A stretch of DNA of 64,000 bases from contig NZ_JAADJU010000008.1 of assembly GCF_012933545.1 (NCBI RefSeq), positions 283,360 to 347,359 on the forward strand. The letters run 5' to 3'. Shown here piece after piece: positions 48,083 to 59,063 of the stretch. The position numbers and the translations under genes are program-made. Position 1 is the first letter of the stretch; each line of letters begins with the position of its first letter. This DNA is from Rouxiella aceris. GTDB lineage: Bacteria; Pseudomonadota; Gammaproteobacteria; Enterobacterales; Enterobacteriaceae. Below the pieces are notes generated by a model. That model searched no databases. It had not been told where the DNA came from and saw only the letters and a list, made by a program, of their open reading frames with translations.

Positions 48083-48604
48083 ATGGCAGAGAAACGCAAT
48101 ATCTTTCTGGTTGGGCCTATGGGTGCCGGCAAAAGCACTATTGGTCGACAGTTAGCTCAACAACTCAATATGGAGTTCTTCGACTCCGATCACGAAATTG
48201 AGCGACGTACCGGAGCTGATGTGGGCTGGGTATTTGATTTGGAAGGTGAAGAAGGATTCCGCGACCGCGAAGAGAAAGTGATCAACGAGCTCACCGAAAA
48301 ACAAGGCATCGTTCTGGCAACTGGAGGCGGGTCCGTGAAATCACGGGAAACTCGTAATCGCTTGTCAGCCCGCGGCGTCGTCGTATATTTAGAAACTACA
48401 ATTGAAAAACAGCTGGCTCGTACACAACGCGATAAAAAACGTCCTTTATTGCAGGTAAGCTCTCCACCGCGTGAAGTGCTTGAAGCACTGGCGGCGGAAC
48501 GTAACCCGTTGTATGAAGAGATAGCGGATGTGACTATCCGCACCGATGACCAAAGCGCCAAAGTCGTTGCTAATCAAATCATTAATATGATCGAAAGCAA
48601 CTGA
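48083..48604 (+). CDS. aroK: Shikimate kinase I
   Basis: AroK phosphorylates shikimate with ATP in the chorismate pathway. The 173 residues equal E. coli with few changes. The P-loop GPMGAGKST is at about 11-19, the shikimate-binding DSDHEIE near 34, and [11 protein letters not shown] near 79. The ATG at 48083 gives the conserved [11 protein letters not shown]. It starts the aroK-aroB-damX-dam-rpe-gph-trpS series. Confidence 0.98.
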   Translation: MAEKRNIFLVGPMGAGKSTIGRQLAQQLNMEFFDSDHEIERRTGADVGWVFDLEGEEGFRDREEKVINELTEKQGIVLATGGGSVKSRETRNRLSARGVVVYLETTIEKQLARTQRDKKRPLLQVSSPPREVLEALAAERNPLYEEIADVTIRTDDQSAKVVANQIINMIESN

Positions 48605-48661
48605 GTTTGGTATTCCATCACCGCCTGAGAGTGTAAGTTCAAGAAGGTCATAGAGCACGAC

Positions 48662-49750
48662 ATGGAGAGGATTACTGTAACGTTAGGGGAACGTAGTTAT
48701 CCCATTACGATTGCCGCTGGATTGTTTGCTGATCCGGCTTCTTTTATGCCTGTAAAGGCGGGTGATCAGGTCATGCTGGTAACAAACCAGACATTGGCCC
48801 CTCTCTATCTGGACGCGGTTCGTTCAGTGCTGGAGCAGGCAGGCGTTCGTGTCGATCAGGTGATCCTGCCCGATGGCGAACAATATAAATCCCTGTCTGT
48901 TCTTAATGAAGTTTTCTCTGCACTGCTGGAGAAACCTCATGGTCGTGATACTACGCTGATTGCACTCGGCGGCGGGGTTATTGGCGATTTGACCGGCTTT
49001 GCGGCGGCCAGTTATCAACGGGGTGTGCGCTTTGTTCAGGTGCCCACCACGCTGCTCTCTCAGGTTGACTCTTCCGTTGGCGGCAAAACCGCTGTCAATC
49101 ACCCGTTGGGCAAAAACATGATCGGGGCGTTTTATCAACCCGCTTCGGTGGTGGTCGATTTAAATTGCCTGCGTACCTTGCCCGCTCGCGAGCTCTCTTC
49201 AGGGCTTGCTGAAGTGATCAAATACGGCATAATTTTAGATGCCGACTTCTTTGTCTGGCTTGAAAATAATATGGATGCCTTATTGGCGCTTGATATGAGC
49301 GCTCTGGCTTACTGCATCCGTCGTTGTTGCGAGCTGAAGGCTGAAGTGGTGGCGGCCGATGAGCATGAGCAGGGTATGCGTGCGTTGCTTAATCTGGGTC
49401 ACACCTATGGTCATGCCATTGAGGCAGAAATGGGTTATGGCAACTGGTTGCATGGCGAAGCCGTGGCTGCTGGCATTGTGATGGCGTGTTATACCGCCCA
49501 TCGCCTGGGTCAGTTCAGCCTGGAAGATATTGCCCGCGTCAAGGCACTGCTCAAGCGTGCCGGTTTGCCGATCGACGGCCCGCAGGAAATGACCGCTGCG
49601 TCTTATTTACCGCATATGATGCGTGATAAAAAAGTATTGGCGGGTGCGCTGCGCTTAGTGCTGCCTACGGCTATAGGTCAGTCTGAGGTTCGCTCTGGCG
49701 TGGAGCACGATATGGTGCTGGCCTCGATTGAGGATTGTCGCACGCGTTAA
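48662..49750 (+). CDS. aroB: 3-dehydroquinate synthase
   Basis: AroB converts DAHP to 3-dehydroquinate, the second shikimate-pathway step, using NAD and a divalent metal. The 362 residues match E. coli in length. Visible are the NAD-binding [29 protein letters not shown] with active-site residues, and metal ligands in the [13 protein letters not shown] and [12 protein letters not shown] blocks. It lies 57 bases after aroK. Confidence 0.98.
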   Translation: MERITVTLGERSYPITIAAGLFADPASFMPVKAGDQVMLVTNQTLAPLYLDAVRSVLEQAGVRVDQVILPDGEQYKSLSVLNEVFSALLEKPHGRDTTLIALGGGVIGDLTGFAAASYQRGVRFVQVPTTLLSQVDSSVGGKTAVNHPLGKNMIGAFYQPASVVVDLNCLRTLPARELSSGLAEVIKYGIILDADFFVWLENNMDALLALDMSALAYCIRRCCELKAEVVAADEHEQGMRALLNLGHTYGHAIEAEMGYGNWLHGEAVAAGIVMACYTAHRLGQFSLEDIARVKALLKRAGLPIDGPQEMTAASYLPHMMRDKKVLAGALRLVLPTAIGQSEVRSGVEHDMVLASIEDCRTR

Positions 49751-49929
49751 GTGCGCACGGCATCAGCCAGAGAGTTGGTATTGGCACAGCGACTGAAGAG
49801 CCTGCGTAGGCAGCGGTCTGTCGGTCACTTGGCATCAGCAGAAGTTATTTTTAAACAAGCCAGGATAATAGTCTGCCCTTATTGGAGTTGCGCGTCGGGC
49901 GGGCCATTCGAAGGGTTGGAGGATTTTAG

Positions 49930-51096
49930 ATGGACGATTTAATACCGGAAGACGATCTTAAACCAGATACCAGCGATCGACGCCCACAGCGCTCGCGTAA
50001 ACCGTCTACTTCGGTACCCAAGCTTGCGGTATCCCGTCAATATTTAATGATTGCCGTGGGTATTATTGTGTTATTGCTGCTGATCCTGGGTATTGGTTCA
50101 GCGCTGAAAGCGCCTTCTCAGCAAGGTGCCGGCTCCCCATCGAAAGCAGCGAAAGATATCAATCTTTCCGGTGCCGGTGGTGATGCGACCCCTGCCACCC
50201 CTGTAACTCCGGCTCAAACGACACCCGCGCAGACAGCTTCACAGCCAATGCCAGGCACAGCCGCGCAGCCTGATGCTAGCGCTACTGCCGGACAACAGCC
50301 AAAAAGTATTGGTCTGCCTGCCATTTCCCCCACGCCAACTCAGGCTCAGCCTCAGGCGGACAGTGGTCAGAAAGAGCGTGTCGACTTACCTGGTGATATG
50401 ACCGATGCGCTTTCTCAGCAGCAAGGTCAGGTTAACGCCGTTGCGCAAGGGGAAGTTAACGCCGCGAGTCAGTCGCTGACCTCGTTGCCAACGGCACCGG
50501 CCACCGTAGACGGTAGCCTGAAACCTCGTGCATCAGCATCGGCGACGCCACGTCCAGCGCGTCCTGCCGCTACTCATCGTGCGCCAGAAAAAGCTGCTGT
50601 TGTGGAACATCGTCCAGAACACCGTGCTGAACCTGCCAAGGTGGTGCATGCACCGGTCGCGCAGATTGTTGCTCCGACACATAAAACGGCAGTTCCGGCG
50701 GTCCCGACAGTCAAAGAAGCCAAAAAAGAAGCCGTGCATCTGGCTCCTTCAACACCGATTGTGGCGCATACTCCGGCACCGGCGGCCACCAAGCCTGCCG
50801 CCGAGTCGAACAGCGCTGCCGCTCTGAAATCTGCCCCGGGTAGTCACTTTACCCTGCAACTCAGTAGCGCATCGCAAGCGACGGGTTTGAACACCTATGC
50901 TCATGAGCAGGGCCTGAAAAATTATCAGGTTTATCAGACTACGCGCGACGGCAAACCCTGGTTTGTGCTGGTAAGCGGTAACTATGCTACTTCTGCTGAT
51001 GCAAAAAATGCCATCGCCAGTTTGCCTGCCGATGTTCAAGCAAAAAAACCGTGGGTTAAGCCTGTACACCAAGTACAGCAAGACCTTAAAAAATGA
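49930..51096 (+). CDS. damX: Cell-division SPOR-domain protein DamX
   Basis: DamX is an inner-membrane protein that binds septal peptidoglycan through a SPOR domain. The 388 residues show a cytosolic basic start, a membrane helix at about 37-57 (YLMIAVGIIVLLLLILGIG), a long Pro/Ala/Thr/Gln-rich linker, and a C-terminal SPOR domain (HFTLQLSSASQATGLNTYA at about 308-326 onward). GGAGG precedes the ATG. It lies between aroB and dam. Confidence 0.95.
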   Translation: MDDLIPEDDLKPDTSDRRPQRSRKPSTSVPKLAVSRQYLMIAVGIIVLLLLILGIGSALKAPSQQGAGSPSKAAKDINLSGAGGDATPATPVTPAQTTPAQTASQPMPGTAAQPDASATAGQQPKSIGLPAISPTPTQAQPQADSGQKERVDLPGDMTDALSQQQGQVNAVAQGEVNAASQSLTSLPTAPATVDGSLKPRASASATPRPARPAATHRAPEKAAVVEHRPEHRAEPAKVVHAPVAQIVAPTHKTAVPAVPTVKEAKKEAVHLAPSTPIVAHTPAPAATKPAAESNSAAALKSAPGSHFTLQLSSASQATGLNTYAHEQGLKNYQVYQTTRDGKPWFVLVSGNYATSADAKNAIASLPADVQAKKPWVKPVHQVQQDLKK

Positions 51097-51175
51097 ATCT
51101 GCGCTGTACGCGATGTGCTGTCTAAAACAGGGTACAATCCGCGGCTGTGAATTGTATAAGTAGCTAACTGACGGC

Positions 51176-51988
51176 ATGAAGAAAAACCGCGCTTTTTTAA
51201 AATGGGCTGGTGGCAAATATCCGCTGGTAGATGACATCAAACGTTATCTGCCGGCGGGAGATTGTTTGATTGAGCCTTTTGTCGGCGCGGGTTCGGTGTT
51301 TTTGAACACCGATTATGACGCCTATATCCTGGCCGATATCAACAGTGATTTGATCAACCTGTACAACATCGTCAAGTTGCGCAATGAAGAATTCATTCGC
51401 GATGCGCGAGAGCTTTTTACGCCAGAGTTCAATCAGTCTGAACGCTTCTATGAGTTAAGGACCGAGTTTAATGCCTGTACTGATAGTTATCGCCGTTCGC
51501 TGCTTTTTTTATATCTGAACCGCCATTGTTACAATGGCCTGTGTCGTTATAACCTCAAAGGGTCGTTTAACGTGCCTTTTGGGCGCTATAAAAAACCTTA
51601 TTTCCCTGAGGACGAGTTGTATTGGTTCTCTGAAAAAGCACAGAATGCACAGTTTGTTTGTGAGCATTACCAGCAAACTCTGTTGAAGGCGCAAAGCGGT
51701 TCGGTGGTCTATTGCGATCCCCCTTATGTTCCGCTTTCTGTCACAGCGAATTTTACCGCTTACCATACCAATAGCTTCGGCATGGCCGACCAGCAGAATC
51801 TGGCCAGGCTGGCGCAGCAGTTATCGTCGCAACAGCAAGTGCCGGTGCTGATATCCAATCACGATACCGAATTGACTCGTGAATGGTATGCCAGCGCTGC
51901 ACTCTATGAAGTGACCGCGAGACGAACTATCAGCAGTAATATATTGCTACGCAGCAAAGTGAGCGAGTTATTGGCGCTGTTTGGCTGA
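51176..51988 (+). CDS. dam: DNA adenine methyltransferase (GATC)
   Basis: Dam methylates adenine N6 in GATC, guiding mismatch repair and replication timing. The 270 residues carry the AdoMet-binding FLKWAGGK (about 8-15) and VGAGSVFLN, and the catalytic DPPY at 181-184, the same numbering as E. coli. It is 8 residues shorter than E. coli at the C-terminus. It sits 79 bases after damX. Confidence 0.97.
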   Translation: MKKNRAFLKWAGGKYPLVDDIKRYLPAGDCLIEPFVGAGSVFLNTDYDAYILADINSDLINLYNIVKLRNEEFIRDARELFTPEFNQSERFYELRTEFNACTDSYRRSLLFLYLNRHCYNGLCRYNLKGSFNVPFGRYKKPYFPEDELYWFSEKAQNAQFVCEHYQQTLLKAQSGSVVYCDPPYVPLSVTANFTAYHTNSFGMADQQNLARLAQQLSSQQQVPVLISNHDTELTREWYASAALYEVTARRTISSNILLRSKVSELLALFG

Positions 51989-52036
51989 GTTGCCGTATTT
52001 TATTGAGGGATTTTGCATAACTCGTAGGAGAAGGGG

Positions 52037-52726
52037 ATGAAAGATTTTTTGATTGCGCCGTCTATTCTGTCGGCTGACTTTGCCCGCCTTGGCGAAGATA
52101 CCGTGAAGGCACTGCAGGCCGGTGGTGACGTGGTGCATTTCGATGTCATGGATAACCACTATGTGCCCAATCTGACCATGGGACCCAATATCTGCCAGTC
52201 GTTGCATAAATACCTGCGCGATGCCGGGATCGATAAACCGATCGACGTGCATCTGATGGCGATGCCGGTTGATAGTCTGATCCCGCAGTTTGCTCAGGCC
52301 GGTGCCACCTATATCACTTTCCATCCCGAAGCTTCTCTGCATGTTGATCGTTCGCTGCAACTGATTAAAGAACACGGCTGCAAAGCCGGGTTGGTGTTTA
52401 CCCCCGCCACGCCGCTTAGCTACCTCGATTATGTGATGGATAAACTCGACGTTATTCTATTGATGTCGGTGAACCCGGGGTTTGGCGGTCAGTCCTTTAT
52501 TCCGTCCACCCTCGATAAACTGCGTCAGGTGCGTCAACGTATCGATGCCAGCGGTTACGCTATTCGCCTGGAAATCGACGGTGGCGTGAAAGTCGATAAT
52601 ATCGGCGAGATTGCCGCCGCCGGAGCCGATATGTTTGTTGCCGGTTCGGCTATTTTCGGCCAGCCTGATTACCGGGCAGTGATTGATAAAATGCGCAGTG
52701 AGCTGGCTAAGGCGACCCATGCTTGA
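52037..52726 (+). CDS. rpe: Ribulose-phosphate 3-epimerase
   Basis: Rpe interconverts ribulose-5-phosphate and xylulose-5-phosphate in the pentose phosphate pathway. The 229-residue TIM barrel shows [33 protein letters not shown] and [11 protein letters not shown], with the metal and catalytic residues in place. A short insertion near residue 58 ([14 protein letters not shown]) makes it 4 longer than E. coli. It overlaps gph by 8 bases. Confidence 0.97.
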   Translation: MKDFLIAPSILSADFARLGEDTVKALQAGGDVVHFDVMDNHYVPNLTMGPNICQSLHKYLRDAGIDKPIDVHLMAMPVDSLIPQFAQAGATYITFHPEASLHVDRSLQLIKEHGCKAGLVFTPATPLSYLDYVMDKLDVILLMSVNPGFGGQSFIPSTLDKLRQVRQRIDASGYAIRLEIDGGVKVDNIGEIAAAGADMFVAGSAIFGQPDYRAVIDKMRSELAKATHA

Positions 52727-53417
52727 GGTTTTGGCATTGCGCGGCGCGGCATTTGATCTCGATGGCACGTTGGTGGATAGTGCGCCAGGTTTGTCTGAGG
52801 CTGTCGATCACGCGCTGGCAGATTTTGGTTTGCCGGCAGCCGGTGTAGAACGTCTTAGCACCTGGATTGGCAACGGTGCCGATATTATGGTCGAACGCGC
52901 CGTGCGCTGGGCCGAGGGCGATCTCAGCGCGGCGTTCCTTTTGCAAGTCCGTGAAAAATTCGATCACTACTACGCACAAACTGCCGCCAGCGGCAGCAGG
53001 CTCTATCCGCAAGTTAAAGAAACCCTGACCGTCCTGGCCGCCTCGGGCCTGCCGTTAGGGTTGATCACCAATAAGCCGACGCCTTTTATTGTCCCTTTGC
53101 TCCAGTCTCTGGGCCTTGACGGTCTGTTTTCTCAGATATTGGGCGGTGACGATGTGGTGCAGAAAAAACCGCATCCGGCGCCAATGTATCTGATGCTGGC
53201 CAGAATGGGTCTGCGAGCCAGTGAATTGGTGTTTGTTGGTGATTCTCGTAATGATATTCAGGCTGCGCAGGCGGCGGGTTGTCGCTGTGTAGGTATGACC
53301 TATGGCTATAATTACGGCGAAACCATTGCGCTTAGCAAACCCGATCGGGTGCTGGAGCGCTTTGCCGACCTTTTGCCCACCTTCGGGCTACCCCCTTTAA
53401 AGGATCAGGAAGCATAA
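52719..53417 (+). CDS. gph: Phosphoglycolate phosphatase
   Basis: Gph removes phosphate from 2-phosphoglycolate, for example after DNA repair of 3'-phosphoglycolate ends. HAD motifs are [33 protein letters not shown] and FVGDSRNDI. The ATG at 52719 overlaps the rpe end and gives 232 residues; E. coli has 252, the difference lying mainly in a cap-domain loop that is absent here and at the C-terminus. Confidence 0.94.
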   Translation: MLEVLALRGAAFDLDGTLVDSAPGLSEAVDHALADFGLPAAGVERLSTWIGNGADIMVERAVRWAEGDLSAAFLLQVREKFDHYYAQTAASGSRLYPQVKETLTVLAASGLPLGLITNKPTPFIVPLLQSLGLDGLFSQILGGDDVVQKKPHPAPMYLMLARMGLRASELVFVGDSRNDIQAAQAAGCRCVGMTYGYNYGETIALSKPDRVLERFADLLPTFGLPPLKDQEA

Positions 53418-53420
53418 AAA

Positions 53421-54425
53421 ATGAGTAAACCCATCGTCTTTAGTGGCGCACAACCCTCTGGTGAATTGAGCATTGGTAACTACATGGGTGCTCTGCGTCA
53501 ATGGGTTAAGATGCAGGATGATTATGACTGCATCTATTGCATCGTTGACCTGCATGCCATCACTGCACGTCAGGATCCTGCTCAATTGCGCAAAGCGACG
53601 CTGGATACGCTGGCACTGTATCTTGCCTGTGGCATCGACCCGCAAAAAAGCACCATCTTTGTTCAGTCTCACGTACCTGAACATTCTCAGCTGGGTTGGG
53701 CGCTTAACTGCTACACCTATTTTGGTGAGCTAAGCCGTATGACGCAGTTTAAAGATAAATCTGCGCGTTACGCCGACAATATCAACGCTGGCCTGTTTGA
53801 TTACCCGGTGCTGATGGCGGCAGATATTCTGCTGTATCAAACCAACCAGGTGCCGGTGGGTGAAGATCAGAAACAGCATCTGGAACTGAGCCGCGATATC
53901 GCCGGTCGTTTCAACGCGCTGTATGGCGATATCTTTGCCGTGCCTGAACCTTTTATTCCCAAAGCGGGCGCACGCGTTATGTCTTTGCAGGATCCGACCA
54001 AGAAGATGTCCAAGTCAGATGATAATCGCAACAATGTGATTGGTCTGCTGGAAGATCCTAAGTCGGTAACCAAAAAAATCAAACGCGCCCTGACTGACTC
54101 GGAAGAGCCACCGGTGATCCGCTACGACCAGGCAAACAAACCGGGGGTTTCCAACCTGCTGGATATTCTGTCCGGGATCAATGGCAAAAGCATTGCCGAA
54201 CTGGAAGCCGAGTTTAGCGGCCAGATGTATGGTCATTTGAAGGGGGCAGTGGCGGAAGCTGTCTCTGAAATGCTGACCGCGCTGCAAGCGCGTTACCATA
54301 CTTACCGCGCTGACGAAGCTTTCTTGCAGCAAGTGATGCGTGAAGGTGCCGAAAAAGCCCGTAGCCGCGCGCAGGTGACGTTGAAGAAAGTCTACGAAGC
54401 CATTGGCTTTGTGTCTCTGCCTTAA
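53421..54425 (+). CDS. trpS: Tryptophanyl-tRNA synthetase
   Basis: TrpS charges tRNA-Trp. The 334 residues equal the E. coli length. The class I signature appears as [11 protein letters not shown] near residue 17 and KMSKSDDN near 195. It starts 3 bases after gph. A strong terminator ends the series after it. Confidence 0.97.
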   Translation: MSKPIVFSGAQPSGELSIGNYMGALRQWVKMQDDYDCIYCIVDLHAITARQDPAQLRKATLDTLALYLACGIDPQKSTIFVQSHVPEHSQLGWALNCYTYFGELSRMTQFKDKSARYADNINAGLFDYPVLMAADILLYQTNQVPVGEDQKQHLELSRDIAGRFNALYGDIFAVPEPFIPKAGARVMSLQDPTKKMSKSDDNRNNVIGLLEDPKSVTKKIKRALTDSEEPPVIRYDQANKPGVSNLLDILSGINGKSIAELEAEFSGQMYGHLKGAVAEAVSEMLTALQARYHTYRADEAFLQQVMREGAEKARSRAQVTLKKVYEAIGFVSLP

Positions 54426-54445
54426 ACGACCATGGCCTTGCACTC

Positions 54446-54473
54446 AAACCACGTCTTGATGGCGTGGTTTTTT
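54446..54473 (+). terminator. trpS terminator
   Basis: AAACCACG, 9-base loop, CGTGGTTT followed by further T residues: an 8-bp stem with a good T-tract 20 bases after the trpS stop. Confidence 0.88.
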
Positions 54474-54600
54474 GCTTAACGTCAGCGAAACAGGTGATAA
54501 AAATACCAGCAGCGTTCAAACCCGCTATTCGCAAGCTAACCTGATTTCCCCACCGCTTTTATGATATTTCCCTGAAATTTAGCCATTATTGGCCCTGGCA

Positions 54601-55986
54601 TTAGTCTGCTTGCGGATAACTGGCAAACCAGTTAAGTTTTTTTCGTAAGCCGACGACACCGCCAATAATAATCAGACTCGGGCTTTTCACCTGCGTTGCC
54701 AGTTGGCCAAGCTGTGCTAGCTCCCCGGTGACTACCCGCTGCCGTACGCTGGTGCCGTTTTCAACCAGCGCCACCGGGGTAGTCAGCGCTAATCCATGAT
54801 CGCTAAGCTGACGCTGTATTTCTGCCGCCTGCGATAGCCCCATATAAAACACCAGCGTTTGTTTATCCTGTGCCAGGCAGCTCCAGTCCAGCTCTCCATC
54901 CTGTTTGGCGTGCCCGGTGACAAAGCGCACGCTTTGCGCGTAGTCGCGATGGGTCAGCGGGATACCGCTGTAGGCCGCACAGCCAGAGGCGGCGGTGATC
55001 CCCGGTACCACCGAAAAACCAATACCCGCTGCCGCCAGCACTTCCAACTCCTCGCCGCCACGGCCAAAGATAAAGGGATCGCCGCCTTTCAGACGTACCA
55101 CGCGTTTTCCGCGCTGCGCCTGTTCCAGCAAGATCTGGTTAATCTGTGACTGGGGAACACAGTGATCGCCTGCGCGTTTGCCAACAAAGATACGCTCGGC
55201 ATCGCGGCGCACCATATTTAACACCTCGTCAGACACCAGACGGTCGTAAACCACCACATCCGCCAACTGGATTTGCTGCAACGCCTTAAGCGTCAACAGG
55301 CTGGCATCTCCCGGCCCGGCACCCACCAGCACCACTTCGCCTTGATCTTCAATCGGCTGGGCAAACAGTTGTTCAATAAAATCGGTGCTTTGCTGCGCGT
55401 CATTATTGGCCAGCGACTGCGCCAGCCGTTGATGATTAAACAGTTTTTCCCACCAGCGACGGCGGGTCGAGGCATTGCTGTAGTGCTGCTTGACCCGTTG
55501 ACGCAGGCTACCGGCCAATTCCGCCAGTTTGCCGAGATGCAGTGGTAGCATGGCTTCGAGGCGTTCACGCATCAGGCGGGCCAATACCGGTGCGTTACCA
55601 CCGGAGGAGACGGCGATCATCAGCGGCGAGCGATCAATAATCGAGGGCATAATAAAGCTGGCGTTTTGCGGAGCGTCCACCAGATTGCAAAAAATGCGCC
55701 GCTGTTCGGCGGCCTGGCTCACCTGTTGGTTTAAGCTTTCATTGTCGGTGGCGGCTATCACCAGCCATTTGTCATCGAGTAAATCTGCGCTAAATTCCCC
55801 GGCTACCTGCTGAAGCTGACCCTCTGCTGCCCACTGTTGAAACTGGGGGGTAAACTCCAGGGCGACAACGGTCAGCGCCGCGCCAGCATCAAGCAGCAGT
55901 CGCGCTTTACGCTCGGCGACCTCACCGGCACCCACCAACAGGCAGGCACGGCCTTTGAGCTGACAAAATAACGGGAAGTAATCCAT
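54601..55986 (-). CDS. cysG: Siroheme synthase CysG (trifunctional)
   Basis: CysG makes siroheme from uroporphyrinogen III. The N-terminal half (about 1-200) is the precorrin-2 dehydrogenase/ferrochelatase with [14 protein letters not shown]. The C-terminal half (about 215-460) is uroporphyrinogen methyltransferase with [15 protein letters not shown] and [17 protein letters not shown]. Length is 461 (E. coli 457). It lies 86 bases behind nirD and supplies the NirB cofactor. In E. coli nirC sits between them. Confidence 0.97.
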   Translation of the reverse strand: MDYFPLFCQLKGRACLLVGAGEVAERKARLLLDAGAALTVVALEFTPQFQQWAAEGQLQQVAGEFSADLLDDKWLVIAATDNESLNQQVSQAAEQRRIFCNLVDAPQNASFIMPSIIDRSPLMIAVSSGGNAPVLARLMRERLEAMLPLHLGKLAELAGSLRQRVKQHYSNASTRRRWWEKLFNHQRLAQSLANNDAQQSTDFIEQLFAQPIEDQGEVVLVGAGPGDASLLTLKALQQIQLADVVVYDRLVSDEVLNMVRRDAERIFVGKRAGDHCVPQSQINQILLEQAQRGKRVVRLKGGDPFIFGRGGEELEVLAAAGIGFSVVPGITAASGCAAYSGIPLTHRDYAQSVRFVTGHAKQDGELDWSCLAQDKQTLVFYMGLSQAAEIQRQLSDHGLALTTPVALVENGTSVRQRVVTGELAQLGQLATQVKSPSLIIIGGVVGLRKKLNWFASYPQAD

Positions 55987-56072
55987 GATCTACTCACTTT
56001 CAAAAGGGGGGCGATAATCGGCGCCGCCGGGCAGTGCCGATTTTATCAGTAATACCCCGCAGGTTGCCGGGA

Positions 56073-56417
56073 TTATTGCGCTGCTAACTGCGCAGTATTA
56101 ATTTGCACTTTTCCCTGGTCAACCCTGACCTGATAGCTGGCGATACTTCGGCTCTCATCTTCCATACACAGGCCATCCTGCAGACGGAAATGCTGTTTTT
56201 TTAGCGGACTGGCCACCCACAGCTCGCCCTGATGCTCGCCGATAATCCCGCGCGACAGCACGCTGGCCTGCGCAAAGGGGTCGATATTGCTGAGGGCAAA
56301 AACCTGCTGCTGATCGTGGGGACGAAACAGCGCGATCTGCCGGTCGTCAACCAGCGCACACAGGCCGCTGCCGGGTAAAATATCTTCGATGGAACAAAGT
56401 GTCAGCCACGAGTTCAT
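56073..56417 (-). CDS. nirD: Nitrite reductase small subunit NirD
   Basis: NirD is the Rieske-like small subunit of cytosolic NADH-dependent nitrite reductase. The 114 residues have the fold pattern but, as in E. coli NirD, lack the Rieske cysteine ligands. The start overlaps nirB by four bases (ATGA), so synthesis is coupled. Confidence 0.95.
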   Translation of the reverse strand: MNSWLTLCSIEDILPGSGLCALVDDRQIALFRPHDQQQVFALSNIDPFAQASVLSRGIIGEHQGELWVASPLKKQHFRLQDGLCMEDESRSIASYQVRVDQGKVQINTAQLAAQ

Positions 56418-58978
56418 ACAGTCTTTTCTCCGCTTGAGATTGGCGTGTCAATAAGCTTTACGGCGATGCGTTCTTGCGGCCGGGCCGGGCGATGCTGGTC
56501 ACGTTCGTCGACAAACTGCAGCAGAGGGTCGCGTTGGCTGCTGTTGATAAAGTGGCTGAAGCGGCGCTGCGCCTGGGGATTGTCCAGCGTCTGCTGCCAT
56601 TCACAGCCACTGAGTTCACGCAGGCGCAGGATCTCTGCTTCAAGCTGCGCGTTGAGCTTTAGTTTGTCATCGACGATCACGCTGCGTAGATAATCGATAC
56701 CGCCTTCCAGGCTTTCGAGCCAGACGGAGGTGCGCTGCAATTTATCGGCGGTGCGAATATAGAACATCATAAATCGGTCCAGATAGCGCAACAGCGTCTG
56801 GTTATCGAGATCGGCAGCCAGCAGATCGCCATGGCGCGGTTTCATGCCGCCGTTGCCACAGACATACAGATTCCAGCCGTTTTCGGTGGCGATAATGCCC
56901 ACGTCTTTGCCCTGTGCCTCGGCGCATTCGCGAGTACAGCCGGAGACACCAAATTTCATCTTGTGTGGCGTGCGGATGCCTTTGTAGCGGTTTTCCAGTT
57001 CAATACCAAAGCCCAGGCTGTCACCGACGCCAAAACGGCACCAGGTGCTGCCGACGCAGGTTTTTGCCATACGCAGGGCTTTGGCATAGGCCTGTCCGGT
57101 TTCAAAACCGGCGGCGATTAATTTTGCCCAAATAGCCGGAAGATCGTCTTTCTGCACGCCAAACATGCCAATTCTCTGTGAACCGGTAATTTTAGTGTAG
57201 AGATTATACTCGGCAGCAATCTCGCCAATCGCCTGCAACCCCTGAGGGGTAATTTCCCCGCCGGGGGAGCGTGGGATCACCGAGTAACTGCCATCTTTTT
57301 GCATATTGGCCAAAAAGATATCGTTGGTGTCCTGGAGCTGGGTATGTTGCGGACTAAGCACATAGTCATTCCAGCAGGATGCCAGCAGCGAGCCGACGGT
57401 GGGTTTGCAGACTTCACAGCCGTAGCCCTGGCCATATTTTTGCAGTAGTTGCTCAAAGCTGTGGATCTTTTCGACGCGGATCAGGTGATACAGCTCCTGT
57501 CGCGGATAGGCAAAGTGCTCGCACAGGTGATGATTCACCTCAATGCCCTGCTGCGCCAACTGGGCGTTCAGCACCTGGGTGACTAATGGAATACAGCCAC
57601 CACAGCCGGTTCCCGCTTTGGTATGGGATTTGATAGCGGCAACCGTATGGCAACCGGCCTGCACGGCGGCGATGATATCGCCCTTGCTGACGTCAAAGCA
57701 GGAGCAGATTTGCGCGCTATCGGGCAGCGCATCGGTACCGAGGGCGGCACCGGCGTTACCGGCATGGGCTGGCAGTATCAGTGTATCCGGGTTTTCCGGT
57801 AGCGGCAGACGGTTGAGCACTATTTGCAGCAGATTGCCATAATCGCGGGTATCGCCAACCAATACGGCACCGAGCAGAGTCTGGTTATCTTCACTGACAA
57901 TCAGACGTTTATACAGTGACTTGTTTTCGTCGAGATAGACATAGCTGCGCGCGCCCGGCGTTCGGCCATGGGCATCGCCAATACCGGCAACGTCAACGCC
58001 CATCAGCTTGAGTTTGGCGCTCATATCGGCACCGGTAAAGGCATTCTCCTTGCCGAGCAGATGATCGGCGGCCACCTGGGCCATTTTGTAGCCGGGGGCC
58101 ACCAGCCCATAGGCGCGCTCGTTCCAGGCGGCGCATTCACCAATGGCGTAAATATCGGCATCACTGGTCTGGCATTGGTCATTAATGGCGATGCCGCCGC
58201 GTGGCGCCAGCGCAAGGCCGCACTGCCGTGCCAGTTTGTCCTGCGGGCGAATACCGGTAGAGAAGACCACAAAATCAACTTCCAGCGCGCTGCCGTCGGC
58301 AAACTGCATAGTCTTGCGTGCCGATTCGCCGCCTTTGATAATTTCCCGGGTATTTTTTGCGGTATGGACTTTAACACCCATCGCTTCGATTTTCTCACGC
58401 AGCTGGTTGGCGCCCATCTCATCGAGCTGTTCACTCATTAAACCGGGGGCAAACTCTACCACGTGGGTTTCCATGCCGAGGTTCTTTAAGGCACCTGCTG
58501 CCTCGAGTCCCAGCAATCCGCCGCCTACCACCGCCCCGCGCTTGCTGCGGCGGGCACAGGCCTGGATAGCATTGAGATCTTCAATCGTCCGGTACACAAA
58601 GCAGTCTTCGCCGTCGGCTCCCTTGATGGGGGGCACCCAGGGGTAGGATCCGGTGGCAATAATCAGTTTGTCATAATGCAACTCGCGGCCATTGCTGGAG
58701 TGGATCACTTTTTCTTGGCGATTAAGCGTAATGGCACGTTCGCCAATCAGCACTTCAACCTGATTTTTGGCGTAGAAATCTTGACTGACCAGTGACAGCT
58801 CTTCCGGGGTATGGTGCAGAAAGTAGGATGAAAGATGGACGCGGTCGTAGGCGACGCGCGGTTCTTCGCAAAAAACAGTAATATCGAACTGGCCGGGGGC
58901 GGCTTTATCCAGGATTGCTTCAATAAAGCGATGGCCAACCATACCGTTGCCAATAATCGCGAGTTTGAGTTTGCGCAT
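56414..58978 (-). CDS. nirB: NADH-dependent nitrite reductase large subunit NirB
   Basis: NirB reduces nitrite to ammonium with NADH, FAD, Fe-S clusters and siroheme. Starting at 58978 gives 854 residues (E. coli 847) and the conserved MRKLKLAIIGNGMVGHRF. Order: FAD/NAD-binding domains to about 400, a BFD-like [2Fe-2S] part (CSCFDV and GCGGCIP), then nitrite/sulfite reductase domains with CVGSTWC and GVSGCTRECAEAQGKD supplying the 4Fe-4S/siroheme cysteines. GAGG precedes the ATG. Confidence 0.97.
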   Translation of the reverse strand: MRKLKLAIIGNGMVGHRFIEAILDKAAPGQFDITVFCEEPRVAYDRVHLSSYFLHHTPEELSLVSQDFYAKNQVEVLIGERAITLNRQEKVIHSSNGRELHYDKLIIATGSYPWVPPIKGADGEDCFVYRTIEDLNAIQACARRSKRGAVVGGGLLGLEAAGALKNLGMETHVVEFAPGLMSEQLDEMGANQLREKIEAMGVKVHTAKNTREIIKGGESARKTMQFADGSALEVDFVVFSTGIRPQDKLARQCGLALAPRGGIAINDQCQTSDADIYAIGECAAWNERAYGLVAPGYKMAQVAADHLLGKENAFTGADMSAKLKLMGVDVAGIGDAHGRTPGARSYVYLDENKSLYKRLIVSEDNQTLLGAVLVGDTRDYGNLLQIVLNRLPLPENPDTLILPAHAGNAGAALGTDALPDSAQICSCFDVSKGDIIAAVQAGCHTVAAIKSHTKAGTGCGGCIPLVTQVLNAQLAQQGIEVNHHLCEHFAYPRQELYHLIRVEKIHSFEQLLQKYGQGYGCEVCKPTVGSLLASCWNDYVLSPQHTQLQDTNDIFLANMQKDGSYSVIPRSPGGEITPQGLQAIGEIAAEYNLYTKITGSQRIGMFGVQKDDLPAIWAKLIAAGFETGQAYAKALRMAKTCVGSTWCRFGVGDSLGFGIELENRYKGIRTPHKMKFGVSGCTRECAEAQGKDVGIIATENGWNLYVCGNGGMKPRHGDLLAADLDNQTLLRYLDRFMMFYIRTADKLQRTSVWLESLEGGIDYLRSVIVDDKLKLNAQLEAEILRLRELSGCEWQQTLDNPQAQRRFSHFINSSQRDPLLQFVDERDQHRPARPQERIAVKLIDTPISSGEKTV

Positions 58979-59008
58979 TTTTGCCTCAAAATTGATGTTT
59001 ATGCGCTC

Positions 59009-59014
59009 AACATA
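59009..59014 (-). promoter_or_regulatory. nirB -10 element
   Basis: TATGTT on the minus strand, placed so that the FNR site would centre near -41.5 from a start around 59001-59002. Confidence 0.6.
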
Positions 59015-59035
59015 TCTCCTTGCAATGATGGGGTG

Positions 59036-59049
59036 TTGATGCAAATCAA
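59036..59049 (-). promoter_or_regulatory. FNR site of nirB
   Basis: TTGAT-GCAA-ATCAA is a perfect FNR consensus palindrome. It should activate nirB without oxygen. Confidence 0.88.
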
Positions 59050-59063
59050 GGCTCTTATTTATC

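Noticed and set aside
49751..49942. 63-codon frame between aroB and damX
   Set aside because: It starts directly at the aroB stop on GTG, has no ribosome site and overlaps the damX start in another frame.
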